From: Membranipora membranacea
Lineage: Eukaryota; Bryozoa; Gymnolaemata; Cheilostomatida; Membraniporidae
DNA length: 64,000 bases
Assembly: GCA_914767715.1 (NCBI GenBank)
Contig: OU612070.1
Location: forward strand, 16,943,501-17,007,500
Direction: 5' to 3'
The translations under genes were made by a program, and so were the position numbers. Positions 48,101 to 60,100 of the stretch are shown one piece after another. The first letter of the stretch is position 1. Each line of letters begins with the position of its first letter. The notes beneath the pieces are model-generated. The model had not been told where the DNA came from, searched no databases, and worked only from the letters and a program-made list of their open reading frames with translations.

Positions 48101-51100
48101 GCCTTGTAAATAAGAAGATAACAAGTATGAGATGAACCACTTGCGAACCCAGCATAGTTTGATTATATCACATTTTAAAAGACCAGATTTTGAATGGCTA
48201 TGGTTAGTTCTTGAAACTTGTGAGCCAAAAATGGTGTGAAGCCTTGAAGTATAAGTTGCTACCATAGATATTTTTGTTATTGAGTTAATGGTTGCTATTG
48301 CTACCATAACGTTTAGTTCATTTGTGCAAAGCCACATTAAGGGATCATCCTTGACGTTTTACAGACGGATATTCCTTCGCAGAAGATCTTCAAGGCTAGG
48401 TTTGTGGATATCGACCAACTAGAATGTCAAATTACGGGACGAGCGCTAAAAGTTGCCAAATACCAGGTTCAATTATTAGTGGACGGAGCAAAAGGTGCTG
48501 CCGCAGAGCGCTTCTTTTCAGTGTACAACCGCGAGTGTATGTATTGCTCAGAAGAACCACATACTCTGACCGTGTTACCACCGGTGAGCCCAAACATATA
48601 TCTCTCTGACCAGTGAACTGGGCTATGATCTGACCACCTGAGCCGATCAGTTTTGCATACTGTCGGTGGGGTTTCTGAATGTATCAGTTCTTCTATAGAA
48701 TCCTCACTAATGTGAAACTGTTGGGGCAGTGCGCCCTCAATTAACCAAACCATGTCAAGGTAGCTTCACTGTTAGTGTAGATTTTGATTTTTTTACATTG
48801 GTTAAATGTTAGTCAAGTCTATAACATCATAGTAATACTAATGCTAGTTCAAAATTGACCACTGTGGAGTTTCCATTGACAGTAATAGCCAAGTGGTAGG
48901 GTGAGCTTAAGCTTGTATGCCAAAGCTCACCAGCGCCTTTCTATCAAACGGCCACTTCATTTATAGTCAAAAGTACAAAGAGATATAATATGTATGTAAG
49001 ACTTTCAGCTTAAATGAAAACCATCACCAATAAAATGGCACAAACAACAAATCAGCCTCTTAATTATTATTTCTAATTTGCTGAATTTACTATTACTGTT
49101 TCATTCTAATTTTTAAGGCTGATTGTGTGATCGACGGTAAATGTAAGACGAAAGCGGAGGTAATGGAGGGAAATGAGGGGAAAACATGTGATCCTAATAA
49201 CCCTTGGACATTGATAGGTGGGTATCTACAAATAACCCTTGGAAATGGACATGTGGATCTCTTAGTTTGACCTTACAACGACCTAGAGCTAAGACTTCTG
49301 ACTCTACCATAGACTGAGGTGTAAATATTAGCCATAGCACAGTTTAGCTAGCAAGGGGACGATTTCAATATATCTAGCAATAAATTTTGGCTATAGTCTA
49401 TGAGTCCATATAAAGTGTTGGGGGTGGGTATATATTAGTCATTTTAAGCGTGTTCAAAATTACAAAGTCTTCCTGCTGCGAAGATTATCTAGGCCTAGGG
49501 TAAGTACAGCTGATACAAGGTAATAGGCATATATACCTTAACTCTGGCTGTTTTTGACCTGTCTTTTTGAATGGTCTAATAGTTGTGTTTGGTTTAAATT
49601 TTGTATGTGTTGAAATAATACTATACCTCTTTTCATACTGTTTCAGACCCATGTGAGATGAAACATTGTACAGGAAGCTGTGAAGTTAGGAATGGTGCAG
49701 CAGTATGTGTATGCCGTGAAGGATATGTACTCGCTGCTGATGGAGAAACATGTGACGGTCAGTACACACTTGTAGTTACAATTTTAGTGTAGCAATTGTG
49801 CTCTTATCATCTTAGGAATCCAATAATTTATTCATAATAGATATAATGTACACTTATTTGCTATTCAGTGTTTCTTTTGGGGCCAATGATATGCTTACAT
49901 AAAAATTATTAATGCTACAACACGTCTATTTGGTCCACTATTGGAAATAGTAAGTGTGGGCAACCTAGAGCTATGTATGAAAAGCTCGCCTTCTTTGCCA
50001 GTGCCATGATTCGAACCCAGGACACTCAGATTGAGAAGCTTTAACCCTAACGACTACTCCACACCCTGACATCTTAATAATTACGCTGTTTCAGTATGTT
50101 AAACATTGCTATGTGGCTTATTTTGACCACATTTTTATCCCCCACCGAAACTATTCGTTAGTATTGGATATTATATTGTAACTGTTTCATCCCTCTATGA
50201 GAAGCTACTTTCATCACCCTTCTGTCTCTGTTATCAGATCTTGATGAATGTGCGACAGCCAAGGGAGGCTGTGAGGATAAGTGTGAGAATACAGATGGTG
50301 GCTATAACTGTGCATGTACCGAAGGTGAACTCAGTACTGATGGACATTCTTGTACTAGTAAGTATAATTAGAGAAACTTTAGTTAACTCTTGCTGCTTCT
50401 CCCATGGGGTGTTAAAATTATGACAGTTAGAAGCACTTCAAGTTCTCCGTTTCCTTGAGTAAACCTAAACAGCAATAAACTAAACTAAATATTGAGTCTC
50501 GAGTCCTCAGTCTTGAATCTTGAGTTGAATCTCGAGTCTGGAATCTCGTGTCTTTAACTGCCTCTTCTGTCATCATTTCATGGTCCGAACACCGTCGCCA
50601 GGTATATAAGATTAGCAATCTGTCACCTAACTCAATATAATTGACTGCTTTTCCTGACATTTTTGCCTATGTAATGTTTCTGATGGAAATATGGAGATCA
50701 AAAATAGAAAGGAAGAATTTGGGCTGATAGAGAGAGGTTTGCTGCATATACATATTGCCTTGGTCATTTAACTTCACACTTGTATAACTTGTCAGATACA
50801 ATGTAAGCTGGTTAATTCAGACGTTAGGACTCCTGATAAAATCAGACAAGGAAAATTGGTCACTTGATTCAGACTCAGCTTGATTAGGACAAACTTTCGT
50901 GGTCCCCAGAGGTTTGAATTAAGTGAACTGCACTGTATTTATTTTGTTAGTTACGAACCCGTGTGAGACTAACAATGGAGACTGTGAGACTAAATGTGTA
51001 CATATCGGACACAACAGATATGAGTGCCAGTGTGACGAGGGATTCGTACTAACCGATGATGACCATTCATGCATATGTAAGTACAATTATCTTGCCAAAG

Positions 51101-54100
51101 CACAAAATTTTTCAATCATGAAAATTATATTCACTATGGAAGTTTCAAAACTGCCTCCAAGTAGAAGGTGGGTCAGTTGGTTACAGGGCGTGTCCTCCAG
51201 CATGCAAGTGTGGAAGGTTGTGGGTCCAATCCCACTGCAGTCCATCGACTACTCGGGTTTGGTTGGCCGCCAGGTGTGCTCTGACCTGCCTACAAACTGG
51301 GAGCAAACTGGTGCAGATATTGCAGCCTCGCCCTTAATGTAACTGATATCTCGCCGCATATGTTTCAGGATGTGGCATGTGATAAGACACCTGATTTTAA
51401 TCAACCATTTTAATCACCAAAGTGATGATTTTTCGTGCACTCGCTTATACCTATAAATGGACTGTATCTTTGGGCATATGAATTATTGTTGCTTCTTGTA
51501 TGACATGATCTCATAAATACTACAGTTATTAGTAACATAGAAAAAGTAAAATATTGTTGCATGTGCATTTGAGCTTGTTTTTCTACACCAATTTTAGCTC
51601 TTTGTGATGCAAAAAAATGTGCGGAAATCTGCAATCCAGTGAATGGTGTAGCAGAATGTAGCTGTCCTGTTGGAATGGCGCTCAATAAAGATGGAATTAA
51701 CTGTGATGGTATGTGCTATAAATCACTTTGGTATCATATCGGAGAGTATTGGTAAATGCATACACAGTTTATTTTAATCCTTGGAATATCTGCATCCTTA
51801 TCAAGCAAATGTTTAGGTCAAATCACAATGAAGAAAAGAAAGCTTATCTTTATGTCTTCCTTCTTTTTGGAGTTTATTGCAATGTGAATATTGATACTGA
51901 CTGTTTTTGAAGTTGAGGTTCATGGAAATGGATGCATATTTTGAGGGCGAGCCAAGAGGTGACAACTCAACTCAATCTAGGCCAACCTTGAAATTCACAT
52001 GGAAGCGTGATGATGTTTTTTTATTTGCGCACTTTATTTTAATCGTTTTCAATGTGTTACTTACTTCTTAGTTTCACATTTTTAGACCTGTGTGCGCTGA
52101 AGGGATGTTCTCAAACCTGTGATGCGTCTTCCGGGACAGCAGTATGTAAATGCCCTGTAGATATGGTGCTTGGTGCTGATGAAGTAACGTGTGAAGGTTG
52201 GTTACCAAGTGAAAGCACGTGAATATGTACCTTTTGCCATTTGAGATATTCCATATTTTTTTATGTTGTTTTATAGTTTAGCTTAATTTTAGTTAGGGCT
52301 GACTTCATTATATCTAGCACTAAATTTTGGTTAGCTGCCACTGGAAGTTTATATATAAAGAAAAGCGAGTGAGTAGATGTAAGCAAGCCTTAAATTTAGC
52401 AATTTTGAGCATGTGCAAAATAGCAAACTCTACCTCTTGCGAATACTATCTAGATTAAGTACGACGTTGCAGATGGTAAATCTAATACATGTTTGTGCAG
52501 TCTCCGGATATAATAGTTTAATCTTTGAGTTTAGTTTAAATCTTCTTATATGTTTGAAAATAACCGTATACCTTTTTTCATACCGTGTTAGACCCATGTG
52601 AGACGAAAGGATGTATGGGACCATGTAGCGTTACGGATGGTGAAGCAGTGTGTTCCTGTGAGCCAGGCTGGATGTTAGCTGCTGATCTTGTAGGATGTAT
52701 AGGTCAGTACCTTTATGCTTAAACCACTGCTGAGATCCAACACTAATAAAAGTGTTGGATCTCAGCTAGGGCACCTGATTGGTCAGGGTCAACTTTTGTC
52801 ATCACTAATGGCGGATGGCTAGGATGGAAGATACTTACTACTTCTTAAGAGCTCATATAACTCCATGCAAAGCTACTGGCTAGATGTTTTGATGCCACAA
52901 CTCTCTATTTAATTTTTTTACTGGTGGCTCTGCTGGGCTAAGCCCATCTGTGGCAGGATAAGATGAGAGCCCTCATGGTAATTTGAAATCTCAATACTTC
53001 ATTACCTATACCCACCAGTTTACATCACTCTACCGCCATCCAATGTTGAGATATATGAAGTAATACCTGATGTATGTCAATGTGATGGGGTACCTCAAGG
53101 TCCTGACATCGTTAAAGGGAACTCCCTCTAGGTCACATGACGAATTACGTTGAAAAGCATTCAGTATTCATTCATAAGTCTCCCAACGCATTCCTTGTCT
53201 AGCAACCCTTAACGGTGTGGAGCAAAATCAAAACTTTCCAAAGCCATTGTGATCTTTTGAAAACAGATATTTTGTGATAGCCCACATCATTTCAAATCAA
53301 AAATACTGTGCAGTCCTATTTTATTTTATCAACTTATGCATAGTTGGTCATTTTTACTACAATTTTTTATAAATTGTTACCATTTTCATCCCTGTATGGA
53401 AAGCTTGTTGCGTTATTACCCTTCTGTGTCTGTCATCAAATATAAATGAATGTACTTATTGGCAAGACTTTGCTGTCTCAGAAAGAAAGTTTACCACCTT
53501 CTATATGATAGATTATTATTATTATTCTAAAAAATGCCTCTTATTGTATGCTTTATCAAATCCAAGAGTATGATAGATATACTTGTCACAATTTTGTTTT
53601 AGTTCTGGTTCGATAAGGCGCATAAGGGTTTGTCGCTCCTTGAGCTCACTAAATTTTATTAAAAACCAGGCTTGGTCCCCATCTATAACCACAAAAAGGA
53701 AAACCTCCCACCCTCTACATGATAGAAATACGTTATTCATAATAATATCTTGAGTCTGGTTACATGGATTATTATTATATTTATTGTTTCAAGATCTTTG
53801 TGAGGAGAAAAAGTGTTCTGACGCCTGCGACGCTACATCTGGTGCCGCAATATGTAGCTGTCCTCTAGGAATGGGACTTGGACTAGATGAAAGAACATGT
53901 GAAGGTCAGTATCCTCAATGCTGTATCGTTAGAGTCAAATTTGCGTGAATTCGGAGTTGCTTACCCTCCACTGGTCACGCCACAAGCAAATGGACCAAGA
54001 AAATAGAATCAAAACTCAGTACCGAAAAAACTTTTAACCAAAGAAAGGTTACCACCTTCGACATAATAGAAATACACTGTATGTCTACAGACATATTTGT

Positions 54101-57100
54101 TATTTGGTTGTGAACACATATATGACAATTTCTATGTCTATTTTTGTAAATCTGGCTGAATACATTACTTGTTATTTTTGTCTTAAGGTGTGTGTGCAAT
54201 AAAAATCTGTTCTCATACTTGCGACTTCGCTACCGGAGAAGCAGTTTGTATCTGCCCTGTGGGTATGGTGCTGGCTGCTGATGGAGTAACATGTGAAGGT
54301 TAGTATTCTCACCCTTGAACATATCATGTCAAACTCTAGACTAGAATTCAGTCCAACAATTTAGAGTTATCAACTCGGGTTGAAACATGAACAGACAACT
54401 CCACACAACATCAATCCAAACCGATCAGCCAATCAAAACAAAACCACAACACAAGCACATAGGTCTATTCAGAAATGCACACAATAGTGACATATGAGTA
54501 GCTAACACAACAGAAGCAATATCCAACACAACTTATAATACTGACCAGGCACCATTATTGGCCTCAATCTCAGGCTAGTCAAATTCGCAAATAACAGAAC
54601 ATTCACACCAAGTGCGGAAAAGCATAGAGATATTGCAACCTTCTATACGATAGTAGAACTTCCATTCTCATACTTGTTCTTTAGTATCTTCTTTTCTTTT
54701 CTGTACTTACTTTTATATACTGTCAATACTCGTTAAAGCCAATGAGACAGTGATTACAAGTGGAAAAGAACAGCTAGCATAAGCTCAATGGTAAGATTTA
54801 TGGCATTTATTGAATCTGGCTAAATGCGTAACTGAATATTATTGTTTGTAGACCTCTGTAAGAAGAAAGGATGCTCCGGTGACTGCAGCTCCGACTCAGG
54901 TGTAGCTGTATGTGGCTGCCCTGTAGGAATGGCACTCGCTGCTGATGGAGTAACATGTGAAGGTTAGTACTCGCAATGTTTGTCTGTTTGTTTGCTTACC
55001 ATGATAAAAGGTTGTCATAAAGTCGCATTCTCAAAAGTCAATTATTAAAATTCAAAAGGTCTTCCCTTGGTAGATATGAAAAAGTGATGTAACAATAAAA
55101 AGTGTACAAAAAATGTTAAAATTGGGTTAGCTAAAATAAAGTCACTAAGTTTTACAGTAGTCATAGCCACATACAAACTGCAAACCATTCAGTGTTTTGT
55201 GAACATTTAGTGCAGTACTCATTTTGGTTGAGGGTACAGGATGGGTGGGTACGGGATCATATTCAGGATCCGAATCTAGGATCATAGTGGTCAGGTGGAG
55301 GCAAAAAGTCACTATGATCCCAATTTTAGAGACTTTGCAGCAGTTTCACTGCAATTTGGATCTTTATATCCATACCAAACATGGCTTAGTTGAACTGTCA
55401 GCGGGGAGACAAATCCATCAAAATTGTCATGATCACCTTTGCATCTTCGAAATCAAAGTAATAGACAGTTTTCTGAGCTCTGATTTAGGCCTTAATTCGG
55501 AATAGTCCTCTCTCCAGTTTGGTACTTTTAACCACTCCGCATAGGAAAAACGTGCTGAAAAGAGGGTTATCTTGATAACCGCTTATAATAGGATAATTAT
55601 TTTTTGATTCAGAATCTGCAGCATTGAAAACTAATATGGACATAGTTTGGGAAATAATTTTAGTATTTGGATAGTCAATTATAGCATTTTCTGCCTGTTT
55701 TGCGGACAATTTGGCAGAATTTTTCATGAGTTTCATCACTAAAATTAAGATTTATCAACATTCAAGCCTCCAATGATTTGGAGACCCTGTCCCGAAGGGT
55801 TTTCAATGGTGCAGACTCTGAATCAAAACTCATTTTTATCCTAACATAAGCGGTTTCAAGATAACCCTCTTTCAGCAGGTTTTTCCTGTGCGGCGTGGGT
55901 TAAAAGTACCAAACTGGAGAGAGGACAACTCCGAATTGAGGCATAAATAAGAGCTCAGAAAACTGTCTATTTGTTATAAAATATGTAATAAATGTCATGT
56001 TGCGCAGTTTGTTGTGCCATGTGAATTTGTTAGTTTATACTTTTCGGTATATATTTACCGTTTTTGGTATATTGTTACCATTTTGATCTTTGTGTGAAAA
56101 CTTTATTACTTTATTATCCTCATGTCTCTGTTACCAGATATTGATGAATGTGCGACAGTCAATGGAGGCTGTGAAGACAAATGTAAAAATATAGAGGGTG
56201 GCTTTACCTGTGCATGTACAGAGGGTGAACTGAGTACAGATGGAACATCTTGTACTGGCAAGTATAACTAGAACTGATAAGATCAGGGAACCCACCGAAA
56301 AGAGGCATAGCTGTTGTATAATAAGAGCAACAGTCTCAATCATGCCCTACAGGAAGAAATGATCGAATGATCTTCAGTTTTGCTTTTTCCCATATAACTA
56401 TTGGTTCTATATTAATTCACATTCGATTTTAACAACATTTCTCAATGATAGCGTAGAGCTTATTGTAAAAAAATGAAAGTTTGGCATCCCTTATTTTTAT
56501 GTCATTGTTGTATCCTCATTGCTCATTCTCTCAAGTTGTTATTGTAGTTCCCTATTAATAATATTGTAATTATAATATTATAATATATATAATTATACAT
56601 GTTTTATTTTGATAGTTGTGAATCCGTGTGAGACTAATAATGGTGGCTGTGAGAAGCATTGCGTACATATCGGACACGAGAAATATGAATGCGAGTGTGG
56701 CGAGGGATTTGTACTAGCTCCTGGTGAACATTCCTGCCTGAGTACGTATAAATTTTCTTGCATTTCACGTTTCACATTTCAATTTGAAAGCTTTAAGATT
56801 AAATAACCCATGGGTAACAAGTTCATTGGTTCTTCGGATGGTGATAATAGAGAGTTTTCTGAGCTCTGATTTATTCCTCAATTCGGAGTTGTCATCTCTC
56901 CAGTTTGGTACTCTTAACCCACGCCGCATAGGAAAACTGTGCTGAAAGAGTTAAATTTTGAAAACCGCTTATGTTAGGATAAAAATGATATTTGATTCAG
57001 AATCTGCGCCATTGAAAACTGATCGGGACACTAAAAACATTCAAGCCTCCAATGATTGGAGTCTTGAAAGTTTTTAGTGACGAAATTCATGAACAATTCC

Positions 57101-60100
57101 ATGAAATTTGTCCGCAAAACTGGCAGAAATTGATATAATTTACTATCCGAATACCAAAATTATTGCCCAAACTATGTTCCGATCAGTTTTCAATGGTGAA
57201 GATTCTGAATCAAAAATCATTTTTCTCCTAACATAAGCGATTTTAAAGATAACCCTCTTTTCAGCACGTTTTTCCTATACGGCGTGTGTTAAAAGTACTA
57301 AACTGGAGAGAGGACAACTCCTAATGGATGCCTAAATCAGAGCTCAGAAAACTGTCTATATGTACTTCTACCTGTTCATGTAGTGCTAACAATATAATGT
57401 CATTTGGAATGCTTAAGAATGATCGAACAAATTTCTTTGTTAGCTCCATATGGTGCCTGTAAACTTTTGATAAAACATGTAGTGCCTGATTCAGGCAATG
57501 TATAAAATGTTTTTGCTTAACATAAGCATATTTTTGTTCATGTCGGCGAAAGGTTAGCCTGTTGACCAGTCGATGGATTGATTGATTAGCTAATTGATTG
57601 GTTTATCAATTGCTGTCATGCAAGTTCTTCGGAAAGTTTGATTGCCTAAAAAAACTGCGCTGCACATATAATCATATAAGCAAAACAACAACTCCTAACC
57701 TGCTAGGACATTCGGACTAAGTGGCATCACAAAATATTATTATTCAGGGCTAAAATCACAGAGGGTATGTTGTTTTTAGTTATTGTAGCGTGTTAAAATT
57801 AGCTTATTTATTACTGTTTTTAGCTGTCTGTGAAGTAAAACAATGTGCAGAACTCTGCGAGCCATGGGAGGGTGTGGCAATATGTGGCTGTCCTGCTGGA
57901 ATGGCGCTTAATGCTGATGGACTCAACTGCGATGGTATGTGCCATTAATGATTTAAGTAGCTTATCAAAGTACATCGCAGGCCCGTAGTTCTAGGGGAGG
58001 CATGGAGGCGCTACCTCCCTAGAAAGCTAAATACAGTGGCCTATATACACTATAATTGAATAATCCGTGTCAGAATCAGCTCCTCTGAAATTTCCATTTG
58101 CTCATTATATGCCTTAATCTGCTTAGGGAAGAGCTTACAGGTCCCCTCCTTGTGATGCTTCCAATTGGCCACAAACTATTGCCTCACCTATCATTTTTTC
58201 TTAACTATGGCCCTGCATTGGTAAATGTGTCAAAGATTTATTGCAATACTACTAGGGAGTTTTTGAATGTTTTCTTTTTCTAAAATTTGAAAACATGCAA
58301 TCTCTCTCACAAATTTCTTTTCTTCTTTAATCTCTGCATATAGTCTTTTTCTCACCAAACTGCACTTTTAACTAGTGTTAGAAAGTCGCCTACTCATAGC
58401 TAATAATGGCTGCAGTCTTCCTCACATTTTACCCAATTGCAATCCCTGCAATGCAAAACAAGGATTAAGGTCAAATAACAATGAAGCAAATGATTAAAAT
58501 GCTCTTTTTTTCTTTTATTTACTTTTCCTTGGAATATATTGAGATGCAAAATGCAGATAACTGATTATTTGAATGTTTAAACCTGTTTTACTTGATCACT
58601 TTACTTTTATCTTGTTCAATGTATTATACTTTGTTCTCCATCTTTAGACCTGTGTGTGATGAAAGGGTGTACTAATACCTGCGACGCTACATCTGGTGTA
58701 GCAGTATGTGGCTGCCCTGAGGGAATGGAGCTTGCAGCTGATGGGATCGGCTGTGATGGTATGTACTATAAATCACTTTGTTATCAATTCAGGCCTCTTG
58801 TCGAAAGTCTTATCGGCATTATTTTGCATTATTTGGATTTTTCTTTCCCTGTGTATTTTTATGTTTCGGGAAATTAGAACAAAGCAGAAGTGTTATCTCT
58901 CTTTCAAGTTATCTTCCCTAACTTTGCTGAATATCGATTTTTCACTAAATGCATTCAATATTCAGTAATAGCCGGAAAAGAGCGTACTGGGTAGCACAAC
59001 TCCAAACACACTACGACAAACAGGTGCACATAACCTTAGATTGTGTGTTGGGTACAGAGCAGACGTACTTCCCTTGATTAACAATAATGCAAAATATATA
59101 TAAATAAAATACTTTTTCAGCTTTCCTCCACAATGAGGAGATTGAAAATCTTATGTATGAATAGGTGTCGTTCAATTTGCTTTTTCTGTTGGGACACTTC
59201 TTGTGTGCTTAACTAATTCCAATTGTTCTATCTTTAGACATCTGTGCAAAAAAAGGATGCTCCCATAGCTGTACCGTTACGTTGGGTGTAGCATTATGTG
59301 GATGTCCTCTGACTATGATGCTCGGTACTGATGGAGTAAACTGTGAAGCTCCTCCCACCACCCAAACTGTGGACCCATGTGAGGACAAGCTGTGTTCTGA
59401 GGCCTGCAGCCTCGTTGATGGTTTAGCTGTGTGCACCTGCTCTGGAGGTTTGGAAATCGGTGCTGATGGATTAACATGTGAAGAACCCGAGCGAACTGTG
59501 GACCCATGTGAGGACAGGCCGTGTTCTGAGGCCTGCAGCCTCGTTGATGGTTTAGCTGTGTGCACCTGCTCTGGAGGTTTGGTGCTTGCTGCTGATGGAT
59601 TGGAATGTGAAGAACCCGGGCGAACTGTGGACCCATGTGAGGCGAAAGGATGCTCCCACGACTGTTTAGGAGACGTTGATACAGGTGTAGCCGTATGTAG
59701 ATGTCCTGCGGATATGGTGCTTGGTGCTGATGAAGTAACATGTGAAGGTTCACCCCCACCACCTGTGGACCCATGTGAGGTGAAAGGATGCTCCCACGAC
59801 TGTTTCGGAGACGTTGATACAGGTGTAGCCGTATGTAGATGTCCTGCGAATATGGTGCTTGGTGCTGATGAAGTAACATGTGAAGGTCCACCCCCACCAC
59901 CTGTGGACCCATGTGAGGTGAAAGGATGCTCCCACGACTGTTTTGGAGACGTTGATACAGGTGTAGCCGTATGTAGATGTCCTGCGAATATGGTGCTTGG
60001 TGCTGATGAAGTAACATGTGAAGGTCCATCCCCACCACCTGTGGACCCATGTGAGGTGAAAGGATGCTCCCACGACTGTTTTGGAGACGTTGATACAGGT

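Larger units (their letters stand above)
49647..58758 (+). other. Gene segment: 13 single-exon EGF modules (exons 21-33)
   Basis: Each exon encodes one six-cysteine EGF-like module and begins and ends in phase 1. Nine are exactly 111 bp; exons 22 and 30 are 120 bp and begin D-L/I-DECA, the calcium-binding EGF signature. Exons 23 and 31 are 126 bp (NPCETNNG). Exons 22-24 and 30-32 repeat the same order of module types. The commonest type reads DLC/DPCE-x-KGC-x-x-x-C-x9-C-x-CP-x-GM-x-LxADGxTC. Confidence 0.92.
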
